From the NCBI GenBank assembly GCA_001606155.1, contig LODT01000022.1:372001-436000 (forward strand): 64,000 bases of DNA. The letters run 5' to 3'. Shown one piece after another: positions 33,489 to 45,004 of the stretch. The notes under the pieces were generated by a model. That model did not search any database. It was not told where the DNA came from and saw only the letters and a program-made list of their open reading frames with translations. The stretch is from Tieghemostelium lacteum. Lineage: Eukaryota > Evosea > Eumycetozoa > Dictyosteliales > Raperosteliaceae. Position 1 is the stretch's first letter; each line of letters opens with the position of its first letter. Made by a program: the position numbers and the translations under genes.

Positions 33489-36280
33489 TCAATCATCTAT
33501 ATGCATTTCGACACTTTCTTCAATGTTGGGAGGAATAATACTTTGGCTTTGGAAGTATCTAGATGGTTGTTCAAAGTGTTTGAAATTATTATTTATATCA
33601 TTTAATAATTGTTGATAAACTAAACCAATTAATATCTCTATTCCTTTTGGAGTTAATATTACTGTATAAAGGTTATTGGGGGTCATCCAATCTTTATCTT
33701 TCTGCATCTTAAATGTGTACTCTGGATCGTATTGATAGCTAACAATATCATCACCATGTTTAATTATATGTGAAGGTGGATATGACTCAAATTGTTTGGA
33801 GTTATTAGTTGATACCACTACAAATATGAGTTTTATGCTGTCATCAATAATTGTAGATTTCTCAATTTCTTTTTGTAAATCACCCAAATCAAAGCCTCTT
33901 GAAGGTAGATTTTTTATACAATACCCAATAACTAATTCTGGATTCAACTTCAAATAAAAATCACAGCTCTCAGATTGTGGTGCGCATTTATAGAGAACAT
34001 GAACCTTTGAGCTCTTGATATATTCTATGAGTTTGGATTTTGGCATTTCTGTTGACCCAATTTGATTTTGATTTTGATTTTGATTTTGATTTTGATTTTG
34101 TTTACATTTAACCTTAGATACAAATTTTGGAAATATTCCCAATACCTCTGGTTGAATATTAACTTTACCTTTGAGTAAATCTTTAGATATATAAAAGAAA
34201 ATTAAGGATTCAGGAACTGGCTCCTTATTTCCAACTTCCATTGGGCCAAAAAATAATATATTTGAAATTGCACTTGCAAAGATGTGTTCCATTAAATCCC
34301 CTTTTGATGAGCCTCTAAAAATTGGGATACAGTCTCTCAAACTCTCAAATTTAGATATTCTATAGGCAATTGTGGGATCGGTTTGAGTAAGTTTTTTGAG
34401 TTTAGAAATTATCTCATATATCGTTACAAGAGGTACTGTTATCAAAACATATGGTTTTTGTATGGGTTGAATATAAACATGATAGTGTTGAATAAGACGG
34501 AGAGCAGGTACATTGGTATTTTTAGTACTCCAAAGTTCATTACAAATGATATTTTTGTTAATATCAAATGGTATCTGTAAAATTAATATGATATTAATGT
34601 GTGTTGTAAATAATAAGAAAATATTGGAAAAATACTTACTCGGAATACAGCTAATCTTATTAGTTCAAAATAAAATTTGTCAACTAGTTTGGTATCTGAA
34701 ATAGACAATATTTCATATGACATGAGATTGCTATTAAAATAATGCATAAGGGAGTGTATTTCCAAATCAGGTTTCCCTTTCAATTCCAAATACTGTATAG
34801 TGTAGATGACTAATCTCGGAACACCAGATGTGTACTATTATGAATAGTTAATTGACGAGGAAATAAATAAAATATTAATCAAAGTTAAAAGTTAATACTT
34901 ACTAGGTGTATTTGTTTTGAAAGTTCTTCATTATTGGGATATGTGATAGAGGAGAGTTTGAGCAATTCTTCAATGTGTTTGGGTTCAAACATGTGCAGTA
35001 ATATATATTCAATACCTGATTTCGGTGGTGATGTTACACCTTGTGAATTATATAAACCTTGGTGTAGTAATAATAGTATTGTTGATCTACCAGATATATA
35101 AACAGGAAACCCTTCAATTGTTAATGGATAGAAGATTTCTTTCCACATATCATTGAGAACTCTTGATGAATCAATATCATCTAGGAATTGACCATCTTTA
35201 GAAATTGTAAGATCAATCTCGTCAAAATGGAAAAAGAATCTATGTCCTTTGATCAATTCTAAAAGTGAGGGAACTGTGATTTCTTTTTCCTTTTCTGAGA
35301 TGAGACCTAAAGAATTCAACACTATGTTGTAAAGTGTAACTAATGTAATTTTGTACCAATTTATCTCTAAATTTTGTCCTGAGAGACAATTCAATTTTTC
35401 GAGAAATAGTGCTTTATAGTCTAGTGTTATTGTTTTATAAGTTGTCAGCTTCTCTATATCTGTTTCCAGATCCTTACTAAATTCATCAAAATCATATTCC
35501 TCTAGATTGACATTCTCCAATAAATATTCTTTGATAGAATATAAATTTTCTCTCAATGAACTAATGAATCTTTGTCCAAGAGTTGATTTACCAGAACCCC
35601 ACATTTGACTAGATACCGCCATTCTAGCTGTTATATTATTTTTATCAATAACTTTTCCATTTTGAAGAGAAATAATTGCATATTTAGCCAATTCTTTTAA
35701 TTCATGCTCTCTATCTACAAATGCTTTAGAAGATTCCTGAAAACAGTTAAAGGTATTTTGAGTAATTGAAAGTAGCACTAAACATAAGTCAATTAGTACC
35801 ATAATCCAATCCTTTTAAAAACACTCCTATTAAACCAATCTACATACCTTGCTGTCCTCGTGTACCTATTGTGTAGTTGAAAGTCAATAGGTTTTTAAAT
35901 TGTGTGTTGATGTTTATGTTACAAAATATGTTAGTATCAAGAACAAAAGGTGTTTGGATTAGTGATAGGTGTTTAGTTTACATACCAGTACATATAGTTG
36001 TGGTTGTAGTTGGTTGAATAGGTGGGAATTTTGCAAGAATTCTAGCTGAAGAAGGGAGTGATACACTTAAATCCTTTAATTCTTTTTCTAAATTTCCACT
36101 GGTATTTTTAAATATTAACCAAAATCCATCTAACTTATAATTTCTAATAATTATTATATCATTTTCAGGTATTCCAATGAATTTACACCATTTTTGAACT
36201 GATTCATTGTTCCAATGTTCATTTGGTATATCAATGTCATTAAAACTTGTTGGTTGTATATTATTACTATCTGTACTCAT
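33489..36280 (-). CDS. SAM domain - P-loop NTPase protein, copy A
   Basis: Five exons: 36280..35986, 35865..35848 (18-nt microexon), 35777..34903, 34834..34640 and 34574..33489; 822 residues. A SAM domain comes first (about 15-85; WNNESVQKWCKFIGIP). The P-loop NTPase follows, with Walker A WGSGKST, an acidic strand FFHFDEIDL, ISGRST, and the closing motif SGVPRLV. The last motif recalls the NTPase of Crinkler/RHS-type proteins. The 362-residue terminal exon contains SCDFYLKL then LVIGYCIK, which could be a diverged PD-(D/E)XK nuclease core; this is inference. An Asn-Gln repeat is expanded here relative to copy B. No signal peptide. The microexon is conserved in copy B, which supports the model. 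Confidence 0.7.
34062..34101. repeat. Hexanucleotide TTTTGA repeat (coding Asn-Gln)
   Basis: About six units of a six-base repeat in the terminal exon of SAM-NTPase copy A, encoding alternating Asn and Gln. Copy B has only about two units at the same place (near 42439), so the tract changed after duplication. Confidence 0.8.
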
Positions 36281-36359
36281 TGTTGGAAAAAAAAACTAAT
36301 ATTTTAATACTTTTCCCCCACATCAAACCCACTTATCTTTTTAAATAATTAAATATAAT

Positions 36360-36610
36360 ATCAAATTAGGTAATGAAGAAAAGAGTTACTTAAAAAGATG
36401 GTATGAATTAATAAAGATAAGCATTGGAAAGAAAGAATTAAATGTGATTATGGATGATTGTGTCAGCATTCAATGCTACTTGATTTGATTCTTTTCCGAA
36501 TATTATTTGATTGGTGTTATTCTCTATTAATAGCTTGTTAGTTGTAATGAAAGTTGATCAAGTTGAATCTGTAAGTCTTATGGATGAATTTACTCAGCAA
36601 TGAAAGTGTA
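36360..36610 (+). pseudogene. Coding relic plus IBA57 sliver, shared with copy B flank
   Basis: On the plus strand this reads as protein-like sequence (KLGNEEKSYLKRWYELIKI, then LNVIMDDCVSIQ) without a start or complete frame. It ends in about 70 nt matching an internal part of the IBA57 gene (EVDQVESV region). The same block, with few differences, follows copy B at 44820-45077. It was therefore part of the duplicated unit. The protein family of the first part is not recognised. Confidence 0.5.
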
Positions 36611-36829
36611 GGTAAAATATGTGAAATATATATACATCTATTAGTATATTTTTTTTCTATAAATCATTGGCAACCGTATGATAAGTTCTATTTAAGAACG
36701 TACAAACAAACATAGATCACCTAAACTCAACTAATGAATATAAAAGATAATCTTCTTTTACAAAATTGATAATAATCAACATAAAAATTAAATATAATTA
36801 TTTTTTGTTTGCGTGTTTGTATTTTTGGA

Positions 36830-37180
36830 ATGAAATCAGTACCAGTATTACATATAGAACCTGGAGACACAATTATAAATATATTAGATTGTAAAATTGG
36901 TATTGTAAAGTTTCCAATGAAAATTATATTTAAAGATAAAGAAATTTAAATAGCAAATCAATAGCAAAAATTGAGAGTTGGTTAAAAAAGATATGTAAAT
37001 TATCTCTTGAGAGATTTGATGGCTTGAACCCACCAATGTCATTATATGACAGGTTTTCAAAAGCAACAGCTGGATATGGTGGATTTACTAGAATGTTAGT
37101 AAATTAAAACATTTTAATTGATTTCCTTAGAGAATTCAAAATTATTAATACTGAAAGAATTAATAATGTATGTATAAATA
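36830..37180 (+). pseudogene. Unrecognised coding relic
   Basis: An ATG at 36831 opens a short frame (KSVPVLHIEPGDTII) and a second protein-like stretch follows in another frame (SWLKKICKLSLERFDG, SKATAGYGGF). The composition looks coding, but no complete gene can be read. It may be the remains of an element or gene of the neighbouring island. Family and age unknown. Confidence 0.35.
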
Positions 37181-37308
37181 TATAAATTAATACATATTTA
37201 ATCTAGCATATCATGTGTACTTATTACTAGTATAAATAATTTAAAAGATTGATATTTTATTTAAGATGTTGTGGTATTTATTTTTTTGCTTTTTTTTTTT
37301 ATTTAGTA

Positions 37309-38944
37309 ATGAATAATAATAATCAAACAACAGAAACTACAACTACACCTAGTTCAATAGGTACTAGTATTGTACAACCATCACCAATAACACAAAAACA
37401 ACGTGATTTTCGAACATGGACCATAGATGAAGTTTATAAATGGGCTTTGAATTTAGATTTTGGTGTTACAATTGCAGATTTTCTGAAAAAACATGATTTC
37501 TCTGGTAAATACTTAGAAACGATAACACATGAACTATTAGTCCGGTACAATATGTTAGGTGGTCATGCTGCTTCTCTTTTATTGGCCATTAACAAATTAA
37601 AAGAAACCACACAACGTATGTAAACCAAACACCTATCATAAAATCCACAAAGGATTGCACTAATTAATAATATACATGTTTCAGAGGATTTAGGAAATAT
37701 TACACAATTTTGGCTGACACTTCCTCAAGCAAATTCTACTCATGATACATTGACTCTATTACACCCACTAAACAATTTTAAAAGTATTTATGTAAGAAAC
37801 TGCTACCGGGATTTCGTAGAAATAATCAAAGATTATCTTAAAATGAAAGAGGATAATGAACCTAAAATGTTAAATTTCAATGCTGGGCTAAATATTAGTG
37901 GTGATGCTGGGATTGGTAAATCTACATTTGCTCCTTATCTCATATATGAACTACAAAAGGGTATGTAACTTTAAATTGAATTAACATTTTTCTCAAAGCT
38001 AATTCACTCCATTACAGAAAAATATTCTTTTATTTATCACAGCATACACAATACAAGATATATGAAGTTCCCTCTAATTTACTATTTTACATATGATATT
38101 CAAGGTAATCCAACCTCATCCATTCATACCTCTCTACGCGATATCCCTCCCAATGATTCATCCCAGAAACTGAAAACCATTTATTTTGTTGATGGAATCA
38201 AACCTCTTCTCACCACAGAGTTCTTCACTGTACTCACGAACTCTCCATCGGCCAAAGAAATCTATGAAGATTTTAGAAAAGGTGCACCAGGTGCACCCAA
38301 TAAAAGAACTGTAGTTAGATATATGCCAGAGTGGAGTTGGTCGGAAATAGAAACATACTGCTCAATCAATGATTTAAATATTGAAAGTATAAAAGAAATT
38401 TATTATATATGGGGTGGAATTACCAGATGTTACTATGATAAGTTATAATACATATAACATCATAGTATGAAGTATAAACCCGGTTAAATATAACAACGAA
38501 TTTGTAGAACAAACATTATTACAAATTCGTTGGCAACACACAACAAACAAATATATAAAAACATATATTAAATTAAATAAACATCATTCTTAATATATAT
38601 ATAATTCTATATATATATTAATTATCTCTAGACTATTAGTTACAATAGTTACAACCAGATATCTCTTTCAACAGGATATTAGTTTGAGTAGTCCTTCCAG
38701 CATGGATGAGGTTTTAAATAATGTAGATCTAAGAAACTTACTTAAGGCTTCGCGCCTACACAAAAGCAAAGTTGTACACTTTACAGTTAACGAGAAGTAT
38801 GAACTAATTGGCTACCATTTCGCATCTAGATATGTCTCTATGAAGGTTTATGACACCATTGAAAGACAAACAATTCCAAAATCATTTAGCAGCTCAACTG
38901 AACAAAAGGAACTAAATATCTATAATAGACCTGAAAATATTTGA
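37309..38944 (+). CDS. SAM domain - Crinkler-type P-loop NTPase protein
   Basis: Four exons, 37309-37615, 37685-37960, 38018-38441 and 38659-38944 (phases 1, 1, 2); 430 residues. After a Thr-rich leader comes a SAM domain (about 30-95; RTWTIDEVYKWAL, GGHAASLLLAI). The NTPase follows with Walker A GDAGIGKSTF, a Walker-B-like strand IYFVDG, then VVRYMPEWSWSEIE and IWGGITRCYY. The last exon adds SRLHKSKVVHFTV and FASRYVSMKV. This order (GIGKSTF, VDG, MPxWS-E, GGxxR, FAS-YV) is the signature of the NTPase in Crinkler (CRN) proteins. No nuclease or kinase domain follows, unlike many CRN proteins. The last intron has a weak GTTATA donor and holds a 13-bp hairpin. The gene lies between the two SAM-NTPase copies, on the opposite strand. 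Confidence 0.75.
38494..38532. repeat. 13-bp perfect inverted repeat inside an intron
   Basis: CAACGAATTTGTA (38494-38506) and its exact complement TACAAATTCGTTG (38520-38532) flank a 13-nt loop, within the third intron of the SAM-CRN gene. A following AT-rich tract (38575-38625) is also strongly self-complementary. It could be a miniature element remnant or a splicing-related hairpin. Confidence 0.6.
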
Positions 38945-39091
38945 AAATATAAATTCTTTAATAATTAATTTAATAGTTAAATTAATAATTATTTACCATT
39001 TCAAATAAATTCTCACAATTATTAAAAAGAAATATTATAATTATGATATTTATTTACATTTAGAAGAAAAAAAATATGAAATTTGGATGTA

Positions 39092-40264
39092 TTAGGAGAC
39101 TTCTTGTATTGGTTGTTTTGGATTGGTTACTTTTGATAACCAACAAGGAGGTAATAATGTGATATCTCTTTGTTGTTGATCTTTAATAGTGGTGTTATCC
39201 AATTGGAAAATATCAATATTATCCAATTTTAACATTGCCAAACCAACACTTTTTTGACCTGAAACAAATTTATCTTGTGATCTGCTGTAGCCTGCTTCTT
39301 CAGTGTGATTGTTATTCTTTACTGATAGGACAGAGTCTTTTGGCGGAAGTTCAAGGGACAGTGAATTACTGATTCTTAGAGGAAACAAATGCGATTCCTT
39401 TGGTGGTACACTTTCATTGCTGAGTAATGCTTCATCCATAACACTTACTGATTCAACTTGATCAACTTTCATTACAACTGGGAAAACACGTTTTCTAATT
39501 AATCCTGTAAAATGAGTCCTTGAAGTCAGTTCCTGACCTAGATAACAACCCTTATGAAAATCCACACCATTCAATAGATCAAAGTTATATTCCAATGGAA
39601 TGACTTGACTGTACTGACACTCTTCTACTCCTTCTGCAATACCTTGTGATAATCTAAAAAGATGATAATACTCTTCTGGCAATTGAGTGAATTTTGATAA
39701 TAAACCATTTTGCAGTTCACTAGCGTTCTTTACTCCCTTTGGCATTAGGATTCTCAGACCCATTATGTCATGTCTAGGGTCCATGATTACCGAGCATTCT
39801 TGACTCTCTAATTCCACCAATGACTGGTCTTTGTCTCTAACTGTTTTATAAGTCTTATCCAAAATGGAATACAGATTGTACTGGTCAGAAACATCGATAA
39901 TGTCAATCTTATTTCTCATTTTGTACTGTTTTAGGTGGTCTATTGCCTCTTTGGATACTGCTTTATCGATATCAATGAGAAATGCATCGATATCTGTTTC
40001 TAGAGAGGTGGTGGTGCCTTGGCCATAATGTGATCTGTCTAATGATATGATACTATCAAAGAGTAGTCTGCCATTAGGTGCTAGGAAGCCATTGTACTGT
40101 GATGATACATATGGGGATTGGTTGTCTTTGAGTCTAATGAGATGGTTGGTTGTCAACCCATTCAAATGTTTAAGTGCATCTTTTCCTACTACTTTTATAA
40201 TACTTCTATTGTTTAATTGAATAATACATTTCTTTAAGGATTGAATTAATGGTATATTATTCAT
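39092..40264 (-). CDS. iba57: IBA57-like iron-sulfur cluster assembly factor (GcvT/YgfZ family)
   Basis: Single exon of 390 residues from the ATG at 40264; the open frame upstream begins at a TTG. The family signature K-G-C-Y-x-G-Q-E is present (HKGCYLGQELTSRT), followed by GLIRKRVFPV. The N-terminal half carries the GcvT-like fold (VVGKDALKHLNGLTTN, YNGFLAPNGRLLFD). IBA57 works with ISCA1/ISCA2 in mitochondria to mature [4Fe-4S] proteins. The basic N-terminus (IQSLKKCIIQLNNRS) could serve as a presequence. Fragments of this gene also occur at 36540-36610 and 45005-45600. Confidence 0.9.
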   Translation of the reverse strand: MNNIPLIQSLKKCIIQLNNRSIIKVVGKDALKHLNGLTTNHLIRLKDNQSPYVSSQYNGFLAPNGRLLFDSIISLDRSHYGQGTTTSLETDIDAFLIDIDKAVSKEAIDHLKQYKMRNKIDIIDVSDQYNLYSILDKTYKTVRDKDQSLVELESQECSVIMDPRHDIMGLRILMPKGVKNASELQNGLLSKFTQLPEEYYHLFRLSQGIAEGVEECQYSQVIPLEYNFDLLNGVDFHKGCYLGQELTSRTHFTGLIRKRVFPVVMKVDQVESVSVMDEALLSNESVPPKESHLFPLRISNSLSLELPPKDSVLSVKNNNHTEEAGYSRSQDKFVSGQKSVGLAMLKLDNIDIFQLDNTTIKDQQQRDITLLPPCWLSKVTNPKQPIQEVS

Positions 40265-40860
40265 TATCTTAATAGTATAACTCTCACACAACCTATATAT
40301 TTAATGTATTATCTCTACAGTGCTTTTTTTCAAATAAATTAGTTTTATTATAAAAAAACTATTAATTGTGGTATAAAAAATGAAAATAGAAGGGTGGAAG
40401 AATACTGCAAATTAATTATTACGTATTATTTTAAAAAATCTAATTTTCATTATTGGTAATAAAACCTTGTATTTGCCATTTCAAATTTATTTAAATTTTA
40501 ATTAAAATTTAATTCAATGCAATCAATTATCTATTATTTTTTTTAAAATTTTGATATCTATATATCAAATTGATCGATTACCAAATTATATTTTAATGTT
40601 CCAATTAACATTGAATAAATTACTTATATTAACATGAACTGATGAAACTTTTTAAAAAAAATTAAAAAATTAAAAAATATTTAAATTGCACTTTAATTTT
40701 TAAAAGATAACAAAAATACCATTCAATAATTTGATATAAAAATGGTACAAATGGATTTATAAACATTTTATATATCATCATGTTTATTTAGAGTAAACTG
40801 CGTCAATATTATTCAAATTTTTTATGCTCTTTTTTTCAACATTATTGATCCTGGATTCAT
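40265..40860. other. IBA57 upstream region, partly duplicated elsewhere
   Basis: AT-rich, no gene. The part near 40468-40652 matches 45499-45634, which shows that the promoter side of IBA57 was copied along with gene fragments. Confidence 0.5.
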
Positions 40861-41581
40861 TAGCTAACTTGAACAAAAACAGCAGGTGAAGAAAAATCTT
40901 GATCTACACTACCAAGATCAATTACATAATTCAATTACTCTTATCTTTGGACATGTTGAGCAAGAGGAAACTCTAATCAACAGTGTCATCTAGATCAATA
41001 ACTTGATTTCTTTCTAAAATTAATGGTTCATAAATAGATTTTAGGTCGGGATTGGTGTATATACTATTCTCAATGGATTGAAGATCAAGAGAATTGAATG
41101 AAAAATCAAATGGAAGTGTTTGTTGAGAGTGGATATAGACTTTCATTGAGTTATCTAATTAGAACATGTGAAGGACTTGATTCTCTGGTTTATTGGAAGT
41201 GATAAAACTGTGAGTGGCATCAGTGTTGCTCATAGATTTTAAATTGTCTTCCACAGCCATCTGTCCAAATAGGGCCTTTTTATTCCGTTTAATACGTTAT
41301 ATTGAACCTATGACAAACTTTATATCTGCTGATGTACCATGAGGAGCAACATAGTGGTATGTTTTCAGAATCTGCAGTTGTTCATTTCCCTGGGTTCCAT
41401 AGTTACGGTATATACAGATGATCAGATCTTGCCTAAAGGTGTTTTGTACCTGGAGATGTGAAAAGTCTAATACGATCATACACTCATCTCCTTCAATGTT
41501 ACTGAGAACAGAGTCCTTTTGAATTTTGTATGCTTGTCTTTGTTTGGGAAAAGCCAATATATGCCTGTAAACTTCATACAT
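40860..41581 (-). pseudogene. Degraded coding relic, possibly transposase-derived
   Basis: The best-preserved part, 41581-41297, reads 94 residues from an ATG (YRHILAFPKQRQAYK, MIVLDFSHLQVQ, RQDLIICIYRNYG, YHYVAPHGTSADIKFVI). Further protein-like stretches continue toward 40980 on the same strand but the frame is broken several times. A hydrophobic strand with an Asp followed by a His/Val-rich strand is reminiscent of DDE transposases, but I cannot name a family. No terminal repeats were found. Confidence 0.4.
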
Positions 41582-41879
41582 TGTCTTTTTTTCATCAGAT
41601 AAAAAAACATTCTTAAAAATCTAATACTTAATTATTCTATTGTTATTTTTATTTATCTTAAAATATTTAGTTTTATCCTTCTCTTCAAATTTTTAAAATT
41701 TCACTAAGGAGATGGAGTAATAACCGAATACCCTTTGGTAACGCTCTAAAAGCTTTAAAAGAAGTTAAGAAATATTTTATTTTTTTTTGAATTTACTCGT
41801 ATTATTTGATTTCCAAATAATGTAGAAAAGTAGCACTATATAAATCCTAGTAGAGGAAATGAGAGAATTAAAATTGTTT

Positions 41880-44619
41880 TCAATCATCTATATCCATTTT
41901 GACATTTTCTTCAATTCTGGGAGGAATAATACTTTGGCTTTGGAGGTATCTAGATGGTTGTTCAAAGTGTTTAAAATTATTATTTATATCATTTAATAAT
42001 TGTTGATAAACTAAACCAATTAATATCTCTATTCCTTTTGGAGTTAATATTACTGTATAAAGGTTATTGGGGGTCATCCAATCTTTAAATGTGTACTCTG
42101 GATCATATTGATAGCTGACAATATCATCACCATGTTTAATTATATGTGAAGGTGGATATGACTCAAATTGTTTGGAGTTATTAGTTGATACCACTACAAA
42201 TATGAGTTTTATGGTGTCATCAATAATTGTAGATTTCTCAATTTCTTTTTGTAAATCACCCAAATCAAAGCCTCTTGAAGGTAGATTTTTTATACAATAC
42301 CCAATAACTAATTCTGGATTCAACTTCAAATAAAAATCACAGCTCTCAGATTGTGGTGCGCATTTATAGAGAACATGAGCCTTTGAGCTCTTGATATAAT
42401 CTATGAGTTTGGATTTTAGAACTTCTATTGACCCACTTTGATTTTGATTTTGTTTTTCATTTATATATTTTTCCTTAGATACAAATTTTGGAAATATTCC
42501 CAATACCTCTGGTTGAATATTAACTTTACCTTTGAGTAAATCTTTAGATATATAAAAGAAAATTGAGGATTCAGGAACTGGATCCTTATTTCCAACTTCC
42601 ATTGGGCCAAAAAATAATATATTTGAAATTGCGCTTGCAAAGATGTGTTCCATAAAATCCCCTTTTGATGAGCCTCTAAAAAATGTGATACAGTCTCTCA
42701 AACTTTCAAATTGAGATATTCTATAGGCAATTGTGGGATCAGTCTGAGAAATTTTTTTGAGTTTAGAAATTATCTGATATATCATTACAAGAGGGACTGA
42801 TATCAAAACATATGGTTTTTGTATGGGTTGAATATAAACATGATAGTGTTGAATAAGAGGGAGAGCAGGCATATTGATATTTTTAGTACCCCATATTTCA
42901 TTACAAATGATATTTTTGTTAATATCAAATGGTATCTGTAAAATTAATATGATATTAATGTGTGTTGTAAATAATAAGAAAATATTGGAAAAATACTTAC
43001 TCGGAATACAGCTAATCTTATTAGTTCAAAATAAAATTTGTCAACTAGTTTGGTATCTGAAATAGACAAAATTTCATGTGATAAGCGAATGCTATTAAAA
43101 TATTGCATAAGGGAGTGTATATCCAATTCAGGTTTCCCTATAGATACCAGATACTGTCTAGTGTAGATGACTAATCTCGGAACACCAGATGTGTACTATT
43201 ATGAATAGTTAATTGACGAGGAAATAAATAAATAAAATATTAATCAAAGTTAAAAGTTAATACTTACTAGGTGTATTTTTTTTGAGAGTTCTTCATAGTT
43301 GGGATATGTGATAGAGGAGAGTTTGAGCAATTCTTCAATGTGTTTGGGTTCAAACATGTGCAGTAATATATATTCAATGCTTGATTTAGGTGGTGATGTT
43401 ACACCTTGTGCTTGATATAAACCTTGGTGTAGTGATAATAGTATTGTTGATCTACCAGATATATAAACAGGAAACCCTCGACTTGCTAATGGATAGAAGA
43501 TTTTATTCCACATATCATTGAGAACTCTTGATGAATCAATATCATCTAGGAATTGACCATCTTTAGAAATTGTAAGATCAATCTCGTCAAAATGGAAAAA
43601 GAATCTATGTCCTTTGATCAATTCTAAAAGTGAGGGAACTGTGATTTCTTTTTCCTTTTCTGAGATGAGACCTAAAGAATTCAACACTATGTTGTATAGT
43701 GTAACTAATGTAACTCTGTCCCAATTAATCTCTATGTTTTGTCCTGAGAGACAATTCAATTTTTCGAGAAATAGTACTTTATAGTCTAGTGTTATGGTTT
43801 TATAAGTTGTCAGCTTCTCTATATCTGTTTCCAGATCCTTAGAAAATTCATTAAAATCATATATACGTAGATTGACATTCTCCAATAAATATTCTTTGAT
43901 GGAATATAAATTTTCTCTCAATGAACTAATGAATCTTTGTCCAAGAGTTGATTTACCAGAACCCCACATTTGACTTGTTACCGCCATTCTAGCTATTATA
44001 TTATTTTTATCAATAACTTTTCCATTTTGAAGAGTAATAATTGCATATTTAGCCAATTCTTTTAATTCATGTTCTCTATCTACAAATGCTTTAGAAGATT
44101 CCTGAAAACAGTTAAAGGTATTTTGAGTAATTGAATGTAGCACTAAACATAAGTCAATTAGTACCATAATCCAATCCTTTTATAAACACTCCTATTAAAC
44201 CAATCTACATACATTGTTGTCCTTGTGTACCTATTGTGTGGTTGAAAGTCAATAGGTGTTTAAATTGTGTTGATGTTTATGTTACAAAATATGTTAGTAT
44301 CAATTTACAAAAGGTGCCTCAATTAGTGAATATTGGGAGTTTACATACTAGTACTGATGGGGTTAGGGTTGAACTTTAAATATATCTTAAAAGCTGAACC
44401 AGCAGAAACTTGAATTTTTTTTAACTCTTTCTCTAAATTGTCTTTTTTTAGAACTAACCACTTCCCTTTAATATTACTATCACGAATATGTTTAATATCA
44501 GAATCAGGTATTCCTATTACCTTACACCATTTTTGAACTGATTCATTGTTCCAATGTTCATTTGGTATATCAATATCATTAAAACTTGTTGGTTGTATAT
44601 TATTACTATCTGTACTCAT
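41880..44619 (-). CDS. SAM domain - P-loop NTPase protein, copy B
   Basis: Five exons: 44619..44349, 44230..44213 (18-nt microexon), 44142..43268, 43195..43001 and 42935..41880; 804 residues. Exons 2, 3 and 4 have exactly the lengths seen in copy A, and introns and flanks are also very similar, so the duplication is recent. It has the SAM domain (WNNESVQKWCKVIGIP), Walker A WGSGKST, FFHFDEIDL, ISGRST, SGVPRLV and the same C-terminal domain (SCDFYLKL, LVIGYCIK). The largest protein difference is at the end of the SAM exon, where helix 5 has diverged (AGSAFKIYLKF against PSSARILAKF). It lacks the expanded Asn-Gln tract. Both copies look intact. Confidence 0.7.
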
Positions 44620-44739
44620 TGTTGGAAAAAAAAACTAATATTTTAATACTTTAATAATAATAAAAAAAAAATAAATACTTTAAATAATCATATTGTGATA
44701 TGAGACTTATAAAAAAATAATATTTTCAAAATTATTTGA

Positions 44740-45000
44740 AGATCTATGGAACTGATGATGCAGATATTGTGATTGATGAATTTTCCTTTGAACTAATTTT
44801 AATTTCTTTTAGATTAAATTAATATCAAATTAGGTAATGAAGAAAAGAGTTACATACAAAGATGGTATGAATTAATAAAGATAAGCACTGGAAAGAAAGA
44901 ATTAAATGTGATTATGGATGATTGTGTCAGCATTCAATGCTACTTGATTAGGTTATTTTCCGAATATTATTTGATTCGTGTTATTCTCTAATAATAGCTT
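44740..45000 (+). pseudogene. Coding relic upstream of SAM-NTPase copy B
   Basis: Protein-like plus-strand sequence (YLKIYGTDDADIVIDEF, then GNEEKSYIQRWYELIKI and LNVIMDDCVSIQCY) without a start codon or complete gene. The second part is shared with 36360-36540. The family is not recognised. Confidence 0.4.
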
Positions 45001-45004
45001 GTTA

